The notes under the pieces: model-generated | Databases searched by the model: none | Seen by the model: only the letters and a program-made list of their open reading frames with translations | Told to the model about the DNA's origin: nothing | Assembly: GCF_023073715.1 (NCBI RefSeq) | Contig: NZ_JADPKA010000043.1 | Location: 1 to 64,000, forward strand | DNA: 64,000 nt | Reading direction: 5' to 3' | From: Bradyrhizobium sp. 164 | GTDB taxonomy: Bacteria > Pseudomonadota > Alphaproteobacteria > Rhizobiales > Xanthobacteraceae | Program-made: the position numbers and the translations under genes | In this document: positions 17,463-25,142 of the stretch, piece after piece | Numbering within the stretch: position 1 is the stretch's first letter | Layout: every line of letters begins with the position of its first letter

Positions 17463-17708
17463 TTAGCCGGTGCCGAACGCCTTGAAGGTGATGATGGTGA
17501 GGGTGTCCTGGATGCCTGGCAGCACTTGCACCTTCTCGTTGACGAAATGGCCGATGTCGGTGTCCTTGTCGACGTAGAACTTCACCAGGAGGTCGTATTG
17601 ACCGGCCGTGGAGTAGATCTCAGAGGCGATCTCGGCTTCGGCGAGCGCATTGGCGACCACATAGGACTGGCCGAGCTTGCATTTGATCTGGACGAAAAAG
17701 GGAACCAT
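17463..17708 (-). CDS. Stand-alone Lrp/AsnC effector-domain (RAM) protein
   Basis: An 81-residue protein that consists only of the alpha-beta RAM domain of Lrp/AsnC regulators, with no helix-turn-helix. Visible elements are VQIKCKLGQSYVVANAL, STAGQYDLLVKFYV and LPGIQDTLTIITFKAF. Such SARD-type proteins bind amino acids and may modulate full-length Lrp partners by co-assembly. ATG 17708 has GGAG eight bases upstream; a GTG nine bases earlier is the alternative. Target ligands are not predictable. Confidence 0.88.
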   Translation of the reverse strand: MVPFFVQIKCKLGQSYVVANALAEAEIASEIYSTAGQYDLLVKFYVDKDTDIGHFVNEKVQVLPGIQDTLTIITFKAFGTG

Positions 17709-17804
17709 CGCGGTCACTCCGAAAGCACATCTAGCCGGCTAATAGGCCAAAACCGGCCGGATTTAGCAAGCGAACTTGCCTGCCGCCAGATGCGGGTCCG
17801 GCGC

Positions 17805-18010
17805 TCAGCAGGTGACGGCCACGGCGGCGAATGCATCCCTGAGCCGCTGCGCGAGCTCGATCTTGCGATACGGCTTGGTCAGCACGATCGCTTGCGCATG
17901 CACGCGGCCCGGATTCAAGCTGGGCGCGATCCGCAAAGGCCATGATCATGCCGCAGCCCGAGCTCGTCCTGATCTCGACATTTGCGCGCAAGGCTCCCGC
18001 CAAATGGCTT
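17805..18010 (-). pseudogene. Relic of a response-regulator receiver domain (C-terminal end)
   Basis: On the minus strand, the frame ending at the TGA at 17805-17807 reads VLTKPYRKIELAQRLRDAF near its end, the classic receiver-domain C-terminus with its conserved KPY. Upstream in that frame a stop appears at 17946-17948, while receiver-like residues (FADRAQLESG) continue in a different frame, indicating a frameshift. No start codon or complete domain remains. It is best read as the decayed end of a response regulator or hybrid histidine kinase. The N-terminal limit given is approximate. Confidence 0.5.
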
Positions 18011-18150
18011 TTCGGGTCCGGGCGGGCCTTAGCTGGAGCACGGCTGTGTCGCGAATCGGCGTGGCTTGCCGCTGGTCGCGCTTGCTGGTGTTCCACGGTC
18101 GCGCTAGGACAGGCCATGGCTGTGTCCGGATCAAGCAGATGTCTCCGGCG

Positions 18151-18951
18151 ATGACGACGCCCGTGGCGCTCACTATCGCCGGCTCCGATTCGAGCGGGGG
18201 CGCCGGCATCCAGGCGGACCTGAAGACTTTTGCCGCGCTCGGCGTCTATGGCGCCTCCGCCATCACGGCGTTGACGGCGCAGAACACGCGCGGCGTCACG
18301 GGTATTCATGCGGTGCCGGCCGAGTTCGTCACCGCGCAGATCGATGCGGTGTTTTCCGATTTCGATGTCGGCGCTGTGAAAATCGGCATGGTGGCCCAGG
18401 CCGCCAGCATTGACGCGATCGCGGCCGCGCTGTCGCGCTGGGCGCCCCGGCACGTGGTGCTCGATCCCGTGATGGTGGCAACATCCGGCGACCGGCTGCT
18501 GGCCTCCGACGCCGTCAAGGCGTTGCGCACGAGACTGATACCGCTGGCCTCGGTGATCACGCCGAACCTGCCCGAGGCCGCTGCGCTGCTCGATGCACCG
18601 GTCGCGGCCAACCAGGCCGAGATCGAAAGCCAGGGGCGCCGTCTGCTGGCGCTCGGCTGCCGCGCGGTCTTGATCAAGGGAGGACACGGCGAGGGCGCGG
18701 AGAGCGTCGACTATCTGGTTGATGCCGACAACGCCATCGCGCTAGCGGCGCCCCGCCTTGCCACCAAGAACACCCATGGTACCGGCTGCTCGCTGTCCTC
18801 GGCCGTCGCGGCGGGTCTCGCCAGAGGCGAGGCGCTCGAGCAGGCGGTCCGCAGCGCCAAGGCCTGGATCAGCGCTGCGATTGGCGCCGCCGACCGCTTC
18901 AGCGTCGGCCACGGCCACGGGCCGATCCATCATTTCCACAAGTTCTACTGA
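18151..18951 (+). CDS. thiD: Hydroxymethylpyrimidine/phosphomethylpyrimidine kinase ThiD
   Basis: A 266-residue ribokinase-fold enzyme, the same length as E. coli ThiD. It opens with [20 protein letters not shown] and carries the anion-hole/catalytic motif [16 protein letters not shown] near the C-terminus and [11 protein letters not shown] in the middle. It phosphorylates HMP and HMP-P in thiamine synthesis. ATG 18151 begins conserved sequence; ATG 18139 would add four residues. A longer open frame upstream overlaps the response-regulator relic and is not credible. No TPP riboswitch is recognisable upstream and no other thiamine genes are adjacent. Confidence 0.93.
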   Translation: MTTPVALTIAGSDSSGGAGIQADLKTFAALGVYGASAITALTAQNTRGVTGIHAVPAEFVTAQIDAVFSDFDVGAVKIGMVAQAASIDAIAAALSRWAPRHVVLDPVMVATSGDRLLASDAVKALRTRLIPLASVITPNLPEAAALLDAPVAANQAEIESQGRRLLALGCRAVLIKGGHGEGAESVDYLVDADNAIALAAPRLATKNTHGTGCSLSSAVAAGLARGEALEQAVRSAKAWISAAIGAADRFSVGHGHGPIHHFHKFY

Positions 18952-19165
18952 CGACCGCTCGCCCAAGCGGGAGAGGGAGCGCCTGCCCTCCGGGCTTCCA
19001 GTGCCAATCTGATCTTGGACGAGGCGCTGCGCGCCATGTCGCCTGATTGTCGCATGCGACTGATATTCGCAGGGCAGGCGAGGCAAGGCTTGATTCGTAT
19101 CGGAAGGTGCCTCAAGAGTTCAATCGGTCATCCCCCTGTCACGGGACATTGTTACAGGCTGGCGC

Positions 19166-19978
19166 ATGGGAAGTTACGATGTGAGTGACGAGAGCCCGGA
19201 GCGGCGCTTTCGCACGTTGTTCATCTCCGACGTCCATCTCGGAGCCCGCGGTTCTCAAGCCGATCTTCTGCTGGACTTCCTGCGCTACCACGATGCCGAC
19301 ACCATCTATCTCGTCGGCGACATCGTCGACGGCTGGGCGCTGAAATCGAGCTGGCACTGGCCGCAATCCCATAACGACCTCGTCCAGAAGCTGCTGCGCA
19401 AGGCGCGCAAGGGCGCCAAGGTCATCTACATTCCCGGCAATCACGACGAGTTCCTGCGCAACTATTACGGCACGCATTTCGGCGGCATCGACGTGGTCGA
19501 GAACACCGTTCATACCGGCGTCGACGGCAAGCGCTATCTCGTCATTCACGGCGACATCTTCGACCTCGTGGTGCAGAACGCGCGCTGGCTCGCTCATCTC
19601 GGTGACAAGGCCTACGATTTCGCGATCCAGATGAACCGCCTCGTCAACTTCTTCCGCCGCTTGTTCGGCGTGCCCTATTGGTCGCTGTCGCAATGGGCCA
19701 AACAGAAGGTCAAGAACGCCGTGAACTATATCGGCGCGTTCGAACAGGCGCTCGCCGCCGAAGCGCGACGTCACGACGCGCACGGCGTGATCTGCGGCCA
19801 CATCCATTACGCCGTGATCCGCGACGAGGCCGGCATTCGCTACATGAATTGCGGCGACTGGGTCGAGAGCTGCACCGCGCTGGTCGAGCACGACGACGGC
19901 CGTTTCGAGATCATCACCTGGGCGGATCATTTGCAGAAGCCGGCAACCGTCCCGCAGGTCGCGGCAAGAGCTGCCTGA
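19166..19978 (+). CDS. LpxH-like metallophosphoesterase (UDP-2,3-diacylglucosamine diphosphatase family)
   Basis: A 270-residue calcineurin-like phosphoesterase with metal-binding motifs FISDVHLGARGS, LVGDIVDGW, IPGNHDEF and VICGHIHYA in order. It belongs to the LpxH/YbbF branch. Alphaproteobacteria usually use the unrelated LpxI for lipid A synthesis, so this paralogue may act on another pyrophosphate-linked lipid or nucleotide. Its stop overlaps the ATG of the next glycosyltransferase by one base (TGATG), so the two are made together and probably act on the same glycolipid pathway. Start ATG 19166 is the only good one near the conserved N-terminus. Confidence 0.85.
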   Translation: MGSYDVSDESPERRFRTLFISDVHLGARGSQADLLLDFLRYHDADTIYLVGDIVDGWALKSSWHWPQSHNDLVQKLLRKARKGAKVIYIPGNHDEFLRNYYGTHFGGIDVVENTVHTGVDGKRYLVIHGDIFDLVVQNARWLAHLGDKAYDFAIQMNRLVNFFRRLFGVPYWSLSQWAKQKVKNAVNYIGAFEQALAAEARRHDAHGVICGHIHYAVIRDEAGIRYMNCGDWVESCTALVEHDDGRFEIITWADHLQKPATVPQVAARAA

Positions 19979-21021
19979 TGCGCATCTTGGTCGCGACCGA
20001 CGCCTGGCACCCGCAAGTCAACGGTGTGGTTCGGACGCTGACCAAGCTGGCCGACGCGGCAGAGGGGCTCGGCGTCGCGTTCACGTTCCTGACGCCGCAA
20101 TCGTTCCGCACCTTTGCGATGCCGAGCTATCGCGACGTGCGCCTCGCCATGCCGCGCCCGGCGCGAATTGCAAAGCTGATCGAAGAAGCACGCCCGGACA
20201 GCATCCACATCGCGACGGAGGGGCCGATCGGCCTGATGGTCCGCCGCTATTGCCGCCAGCGCAAGCTGCCGTTCACGACCAGCTTCCATACCCGCTTTCC
20301 AGAATATGTCCGTGCTCGCGTGCCGGTGCCGGGCTCGCTGATCTGGCGCGCGCTGCGCCGCTTCCATGCGCCCAGTCGCGCCGTGATGGCGGCCACGCCT
20401 GCGCTCGCGCGCGAGCTCGCCGAGCGCGGCTTCGACAACGTCGTGCTGTGGCCGCGCGGCGTCGATACCCATTTGTTCCATCCCCGCGCGATCGACCTCT
20501 GTCTGCCGGCGCCGGTGTTCCTCTCGGTCGGCCGGGTCGCGGTGGAGAAGAACCTTGAGGCCTTTCTCGACCTCGACCTGCCCGGCACCAAGGTGATCGT
20601 TGGTGACGGTCCGGCGCGGGCCTCGCTCGAAGAGGCCTATCCCGACGCGATCTTCCTCGGCGAGAAGCACGGCGAGGCGCTGGCGGAAATCTATGCTGCG
20701 GCCGACGTCTTCGTGTTCCCGAGCAAGACCGACACGTTCGGCCTGGTCCTGCTGGAAGCGCTCGCAAGCGGCTTGCCGGTGGCGGCCTTTCCGGTGAAGG
20801 GGCCCCGCGACGTGATCGGCAATGCGCCGGTCGGCGCGCTCGATCACGATCTGCGCAACGCCTGCTTCGCCGCGCTCGACATCTCCAGGCAGGACTGCGT
20901 CGCGTTCGCCGCCAATTACACCTGGGAGGCTTCGGCCCGGGCTTTCGTCGCCAGCATCGAGGGACTGGGCGCGGTGCTGCCCTGCCGGAACGGGGCGGAA
21001 CAGCCGCGCTTCGTGGCCTAA
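19978..21021 (+). CDS. GT4-family glycosyltransferase (MgtA-like), coupled to the LpxH-like gene
   Basis: A 347-residue GT-B glycosyltransferase. The N-terminal Rossmann domain begins MRILVATDAWHPQVNGVVRT, a hallmark of the alpha-mannosyl/glucosyl-diacylglycerol type GT4 enzymes. The C-terminal domain holds VGRVAVEKNLEAFL and the nucleotide-binding FPSKTDTFGLVLLEALASGLPV with the E-x7-E pattern. The translational coupling (TGATG) to the phosphoesterase suggests that they act on one lipid substrate. Donor sugar is unknown; GDP-mannose or a UDP-sugar are plausible from family precedents. Confidence 0.88.
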   Translation: MRILVATDAWHPQVNGVVRTLTKLADAAEGLGVAFTFLTPQSFRTFAMPSYRDVRLAMPRPARIAKLIEEARPDSIHIATEGPIGLMVRRYCRQRKLPFTTSFHTRFPEYVRARVPVPGSLIWRALRRFHAPSRAVMAATPALARELAERGFDNVVLWPRGVDTHLFHPRAIDLCLPAPVFLSVGRVAVEKNLEAFLDLDLPGTKVIVGDGPARASLEEAYPDAIFLGEKHGEALAEIYAAADVFVFPSKTDTFGLVLLEALASGLPVAAFPVKGPRDVIGNAPVGALDHDLRNACFAALDISRQDCVAFAANYTWEASARAFVASIEGLGAVLPCRNGAEQPRFVA

Positions 21022-21084
21022 TCGACCAAAATCCTCGCGGGGAGGTGTCTTGCTCGCGGCTCCCAGGCCGCGATAAGGTCTGAT

Positions 21085-22068
21085 ATGACCGAACAGCTCC
21101 TCCCGGTCGGCCCCGCCGACATCGACGCCGCAGCGCGCGTGATCGCGCCTTACGCCATCCGCACCCCGCTGTTGTCTTTCCCCGTGCTCAACGAGCGCGT
21201 CGGCGCGAAGGTCTTCCTGAAGCCGGAGATGCTCCAGCGCACCGGCTCGTTCAAGTTCCGCGGTGCCTTCAACAAGGTATTCTCGATTCCGCAGGACAAG
21301 CGCGCCGGCGGCGTCGTCGCGTTCTCCTCCGGCAACCACGCCCAGGGCGTGGCGGCCGCGGCGAAGATCCTCGACATGCAGGCGACCATCGTGATGCCTG
21401 CGGATGCGCCGCTGTCCAAGCGCGAGCGCACCAAATCCTACGGCGCCGAGGTCGTGCTGTACGATCGCGACCGCGACGACCGCGAGGCGATCTCGCGCGG
21501 CATTGCCGAGAAGCGCGGTGCGACGCTGGTCAAGCCGTATGACGATCCTTTCGTGATTGCGGGGCAGGGCACCGCCGGCCGCGAGATCGCCGAGGACATG
21601 GCGGGCCTCGGCCTTGCCCCCGACATCGTGGTGGCGCCGGCTTCCGGCGGCGGCCTGATCGCGGGCGTCGCGACGGCCGTGAAGGCGCGCTATCCGCTGG
21701 CCGAAATCGTAGTCGCGGAGCCGGAGGCGTTCGACGATCACGGCATTTCGCTGACCGCGGGTCATCGCGAGCCGCATCCGCCGGCAGGCCGCACCATCTG
21801 CGATGCGCTGATGGCCCTGATGCCCGGCGAGATGACGTTTGCGATCAACAGCAAGCTGCTCGCGCGCGGTGTCACCGCGTCGGATGCCGAAGTCGGTGCT
21901 GCCGTGGCGTTTGCCTATCGCGAGCTCAAGCTCGTGGTGGAGCCGGGCGGCGCCGTGGGCCTTGCCGCTCTGCTGGCGGGACGTCTCGACGTCGCCGGCA
22001 AGAACGTCGTCATCGTGCTCTCCGGCGGTAATGTCGATGCGGATCTGTTCGCCGAGCTGGTGGCTTAG
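21085..22068 (+). CDS. Threonine/serine dehydratase (biodegradative type, no ACT domain)
   Basis: A 327-residue fold-type II PLP enzyme. The PLP lysine is K57 in TGSFKFRGAFNK, the asparagine loop is SSGNHAQGVA, and the glycine loop is ASGGGLIAG. The length and absence of a C-terminal regulatory ACT domain point to a TdcB/serine racemase-like enzyme rather than biosynthetic IlvA. It converts threonine to 2-oxobutyrate and ammonia and may also act on serine. Start ATG 21085 follows the preceding gene by 63 bp. Confidence 0.9.
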   Translation: MTEQLLPVGPADIDAAARVIAPYAIRTPLLSFPVLNERVGAKVFLKPEMLQRTGSFKFRGAFNKVFSIPQDKRAGGVVAFSSGNHAQGVAAAAKILDMQATIVMPADAPLSKRERTKSYGAEVVLYDRDRDDREAISRGIAEKRGATLVKPYDDPFVIAGQGTAGREIAEDMAGLGLAPDIVVAPASGGGLIAGVATAVKARYPLAEIVVAEPEAFDDHGISLTAGHREPHPPAGRTICDALMALMPGEMTFAINSKLLARGVTASDAEVGAAVAFAYRELKLVVEPGGAVGLAALLAGRLDVAGKNVVIVLSGGNVDADLFAELVA

Positions 22069-22208
22069 CTAGCATCATTCCGGGGCGCGCATGAGCGCGG
22101 CCTGCGCCTCATGGCACAATCTGGAATGACCAGAAAGGGGCAGAGCGTTGCCGCTCTACCCCTTTCGCATTGTGCTTGGCGGATTCAGCTCGCCCCTTGC
22201 TCGGTGCA

Positions 22209-22319
22209 ACCTCTCCCGCTTTGCGGGGGAGGTCGGCGCGAAGCGCCGGGTGGGGGCTCTTTCCTCTCGGGGGTCCTCGACTGTGGAAGCACCCTCCCCC
22301 GCAAGCGGGGGAGGGTGCG
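22209..22319. repeat. GC-rich palindromic intergenic repeat (CCTCTCCC family), copy 2
   Basis: Same modules in the same order as at 8146-8263: CCTCTCCCGCTTTGCGGGGGAGG, GGCGCGAAGCGCCGGGTG, TCTCGGGGGTCCTCGAC and CCCTCCCCCGC-AA-GCGGGGGAGGG. It fills the gap between the convergent dehydratase and caspase-like genes. Confidence 0.75.
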
Positions 22320-22335
22320 CACTTTCTCCGCGCGA

Positions 22336-24090
22336 TCAGTGCATGAAGCTCCGGCGATTGTTGCCGCCCATGCTCGGCGCCTGGTTCATCGACTGGCGAA
22401 AGTTGTTGCCGCTGTTGACCATGCGGGTCGGCATCGAGTTGAGCTGCGGACGATTGTTCGCTACGTTATTCTGGACCTGCACCTTGTTCGCCGCATTGGT
22501 GTTGAGCTTCACGATACCGGTGTTGCCATTGTTGATGCGGATCGGGTGGTTCTGGTTCTGAACGGGCTTCGCCTCGACGTTCGGGCCGCCCTTGCCGACA
22601 TTGACCGGCATGCTCACGATCTTGCCGGGTTTGCCGTTGGCGTTGCCGCCATTCGGCATGGTGTTGGTCGGCGCAGGCAGGGTGACGATCTTGCCCGGGG
22701 TCTGCGACGAAGTGCCGTTCTGCTGGTTCGGCTGGTTGTTGCCCGCCGGCAGGTTGACGATGTGGCCGCCATTGCCGAGCTTGCCGATCAGGTTGCCATC
22801 GAGCGGCTTCTGCACGACTGGCAAATTGCCGTTTACATGCGCGCCGCCATTGTCCTGCTGCATCAGCGGCATGTATTTGGGCTGACCGAGATTGCCGATC
22901 TTAAGCGTCGGGGCGATGTTCTGCGGCGCCAGGAATTTGGTCGCCTGCATCAACGGGATCTCCTTCGGCTGCGCCTGCAGCTTCAGCGCGACATGCGCAT
23001 AGGGGCTGTTGCTGAAGCTGTCATGGAAGCTCTTGTAGGCAACAGGCGAATTCGCGAGCACAGCCTTGTGCCAGGCCTGCGAGATCAGGAGATTGTTGAG
23101 CAGCCAGCGGACGTGGTCGCAAAGCGGGTCGTGCGGGTACATCTGGATGAACTCCTGATAATATTCCGGCCGGCCCTCGGACACGACGTAGTCATAGGCC
23201 TGGCGGGTCGAGCGGCTCGGCAGGTTGGAGGCCATTTGCACCACTGGCGCTTTCACCGGCGCGCGGTTGGCGGCAACGGCGGTGTCGCCGAAGAAGGTGA
23301 AATCAGAGGTCAGCGACGAGCTTTCCCATGGGATTTGCGCACCGCTGGTGGTCTGGTTCACTTGCAGGCGCACGCGCTTGAACAGCTGCTCGATCGGCAC
23401 GTTGGGCTCGCGCGCGACGTTCAGGAAGGCCTGCGTGTAGGGGCTGTGGCCGTTGGTGCCGTCGAGCGCTTCGGCCCCCGGTGCGGTCGAGTAGCCGACG
23501 ATCGAGCCGTTCGGCGCATCGACAATGGCAAGGCCGCGGCCGGCGTCGTTGATCTGGGGGAAGGGGTTGTTGCGGCAGGCATCCAGGATGACGATGCGCA
23601 TGCGGCTCGGGATCGTCTCCAGCGTCGACATCACGTCGACCAGGCGCACCGAATTGTTGACGAGCTCGGTCGGGCTCGAGACCTTGGCGTCGACGGGAAC
23701 GAGATAGTTTTCGCCGGCGAGCTGCACGCCGTGACCGGCGTAGTAGACCATCGCCACCGTGTTCGGACCGCGCGAAGCGACCTTGGCGGAAAAGTCCTGG
23801 ACGACGCGCAGCATGTCGTTCTGGGTCAAGTCGGTCGCGGCGACCACTTCGAAGCCGGCCGAGTTCAAGAACTGCGCCATCGATTGCGCGTCATCGTCGG
23901 GGTTCGCAAGGTGCGGCGCGTTCTGGTAGTTCGCATTACCGATCACCAGCGCGACCCGCTGCTCCGGGCCTTGCAGCACAGTGGGAGCCGGTGCAACCGG
24001 GGCGACTTGCGCGGAAACGGGTCCGCAGGCGAAGCCGAACAGGCTTCCCAGAAGACCCGCAGTCATCAGGAAATGCTTTAGGCGGAACAT
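22336..24090 (-). CDS. Secreted caspase-like (peptidase C14) protein with Asn/Gly-rich tail
   Basis: A 584-residue protein. Residues 1-28 form a Sec signal peptide. A caspase p20-type domain spans about 44-265 with the catalytic dyad H120 (VYYAGHG) and C172 (LDACRNNPFP). A helical segment follows (about 290-390), and the last 190 residues are low-complexity, rich in Asn, Gly, Pro and Val with recurring GKIV motifs (PGKIVTLP, PGKIVSMP). Both catalytic residues are intact, so an arginine/lysine-type metacaspase-like activity is possible. Start 24090 has AAAGGAG six bases upstream; a GTG 18 bp earlier is unlikely. Divergent from fucU across a region with paired palindromes. Biological role unknown. 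Confidence 0.88.
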   Translation of the reverse strand: MFRLKHFLMTAGLLGSLFGFACGPVSAQVAPVAPAPTVLQGPEQRVALVIGNANYQNAPHLANPDDDAQSMAQFLNSAGFEVVAATDLTQNDMLRVVQDFSAKVASRGPNTVAMVYYAGHGVQLAGENYLVPVDAKVSSPTELVNNSVRLVDVMSTLETIPSRMRIVILDACRNNPFPQINDAGRGLAIVDAPNGSIVGYSTAPGAEALDGTNGHSPYTQAFLNVAREPNVPIEQLFKRVRLQVNQTTSGAQIPWESSSLTSDFTFFGDTAVAANRAPVKAPVVQMASNLPSRSTRQAYDYVVSEGRPEYYQEFIQMYPHDPLCDHVRWLLNNLLISQAWHKAVLANSPVAYKSFHDSFSNSPYAHVALKLQAQPKEIPLMQATKFLAPQNIAPTLKIGNLGQPKYMPLMQQDNGGAHVNGNLPVVQKPLDGNLIGKLGNGGHIVNLPAGNNQPNQQNGTSSQTPGKIVTLPAPTNTMPNGGNANGKPGKIVSMPVNVGKGGPNVEAKPVQNQNHPIRINNGNTGIVKLNTNAANKVQVQNNVANNRPQLNSMPTRMVNSGNNFRQSMNQAPSMGGNNRRSFMH

Positions 24091-24164
24091 GGCGTGCTCC
24101 TTTGGCACTCATCTCGATGCGAGATTGGTTGCGAAGAAGCCTGACCGCGTTCGAGTTTGACGTC

Positions 24165-24180
24165 CGTGATCACGATCACG
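24165..24180. promoter_or_regulatory. Crp/Fnr-type palindrome 1 (CGTGAT-N4-ATCACG)
   Basis: CGTGATCACGATCACG has perfect 6-bp arms and matches the GTGA-N6-TCAC core of Crp-family sites. It lies 75 bp ahead of the caspase-like start and 76 bp ahead of fucU. Confidence 0.55.
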
Positions 24181-24191
24181 ATGGTAGGCTC

Positions 24192-24207
24192 CGTGATCTG
24201 AATCACG
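24192..24207. promoter_or_regulatory. Crp/Fnr-type palindrome 2 (CGTGAT-N4-ATCACG)
   Basis: CGTGATCTGAATCACG repeats the same arms exactly, 27 bp downstream of the first copy centre to centre. It ends just before GGAAC-N17-CGCT (24211-24236), a one-mismatch EcfG-like promoter for fucU. Confidence 0.55.
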
Positions 24208-24255
24208 TTTGGAACCTGCTATGGTTAGCCATCGCTTGGGAGGACAGTCCGTCAC

Positions 24256-24699
24256 ATGCTGAAATCGATCGATCCGATCCTGACACCCGACCTGCTCCGG
24301 CTGCTCGCCTCGATGGGCCACGGCGACGATCTCGTGGTCGTCGACGCGAACCATCCCGCAACCCGCATTGCCGCGGCGACCTCGTCGCAGCGCCTGATCC
24401 AGTTGCCTGGCATGCGCATGGAGACGGCCGTCCGCGCAATCATGACGCTCTATCCGCTCGACGATTTCGATCCCGATCCGGTGCGCGTGATGATGCCGGT
24501 GGACGATTCCGATCGAGTCCCGGACGTGCAGCGCGCCGTGTTGGCGGAGATCGAACGCGCGGCCGGCGGCCCCGTTGCTCCCGGCAAACTCTCACGCACG
24601 CATTTCTATCGCGCGGCGGCGGCGGGCTTCGGCGTCGTGCAGGTGGGCGACAGCCGAGCTTATGGCTGCTTCCTGATCCGCAAGGGCGTGATCAGCTAA
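24256..24699 (+). CDS. fucU: RbsD/FucU-family sugar mutarotase
   Basis: A 147-residue protein of the RbsD/FucU fold. Family landmarks are MLKSIDPILTPDLLRLLASM at the start, MGHGDDLVVVDANHP (catalytic His within GHGD) and the C-terminal YGCFLIRKGVI. FucU interconverts anomers of L-fucose and related sugars. GGGAGGAC lies 10-17 bases upstream of ATG 24256. It is isolated from other fucose or ribose genes and is divergent from the caspase-like gene; a hairpin (24707-24728) follows the stop. Confidence 0.9.
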   Translation: MLKSIDPILTPDLLRLLASMGHGDDLVVVDANHPATRIAAATSSQRLIQLPGMRMETAVRAIMTLYPLDDFDPDPVRVMMPVDDSDRVPDVQRAVLAEIERAAGGPVAPGKLSRTHFYRAAAAGFGVVQVGDSRAYGCFLIRKGVIS

Positions 24700-24706
24700 G
24701 GAATCA

Positions 24707-24728
24707 TTCTGCGCAACGTCGCGCAGAA
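24707..24728 (+). terminator. Hairpin after fucU, possible terminator
   Basis: TTCTGCGC-AACGTC-GCGCAGAA is a perfect 8-bp stem directly after the fucU stop. There is no T-tract, so termination is uncertain. Confidence 0.4.
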
Positions 24729-24782
24729 CTCTGCACCCGAATTTGAATGGCCTCCGCGCAACTGACCGACTATGGTCGATTC

Positions 24783-25142
24783 ATGTCTCGCCTTGTGTGT
24801 CTATCTGTTGCTGTCATCCTGTCGCTGCTCCCTGCCGTCGCGCCGGCTGCGTCGATTCAAAAGCGGCCCAAGCCGGTCTGGCAAGGCTACGGCTTCCTGC
24901 CGGGCTATCGACAGCCGCTCAGCAACAGCATCCCGCTCTACAAGCAGAAGGACGCAATGCGTCGTCTGTCGCGCGCAGACCGGCGCCACTGGTACATCGA
25001 CCCGGTACCTCAGTATTACCGTTGGGATGGCGAGTGGCACTATTTCGGCCGCCCCGGCTTCGGCGGCGGCCGCTACAATGGCGGCAGTTTCGGGCCATGC
25101 TGGACGCGAACGCCGATTGGCCCGATCTGGAATTGCGGGTAA
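24783..25142 (+). CDS. Secreted small protein of unknown function, Tyr/Trp/Gly-rich
   Basis: A 119-residue protein with a Sec signal peptide (MSRLVCLSVAVILSLLPAVAPAA). The mature region contains WQGYGFLPGYRQP, WYIDPVPQYYRWDGEWHYFG and ends with a Gly-rich stretch with two cysteines (FGPCWTRTPIGPIWNCG). No catalytic motif was recognised. Many alphaproteobacterial secreted orphans have this aromatic, glycine-rich make-up. An ATG at 24747 would add 12 residues before the signal peptide; 24783 is preferred because the hydrophobic core then sits at the N-terminus. Confidence 0.65.
   Translation: MSRLVCLSVAVILSLLPAVAPAASIQKRPKPVWQGYGFLPGYRQPLSNSIPLYKQKDAMRRLSRADRRHWYIDPVPQYYRWDGEWHYFGRPGFGGGRYNGGSFGPCWTRTPIGPIWNCG

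Noticed and set aside
17709..18150. TPP riboswitch before thiD
   Set aside because: No CTGAGA-type thi-box was found; thiD is not in a thiamine operon here.
17731..18687. A 318-residue minus-strand frame across thiD
   Set aside because: Antisense to a confident thiD. Only its C-terminal end coincides with part of the response-regulator relic.
22336..23000. Possible CRISPR-like or tandem DNA repeat in the caspase-gene tail
   Set aside because: The repetition is at protein level (Asn/Gly-rich, GKIV motifs) without regular spacing or identical DNA units.
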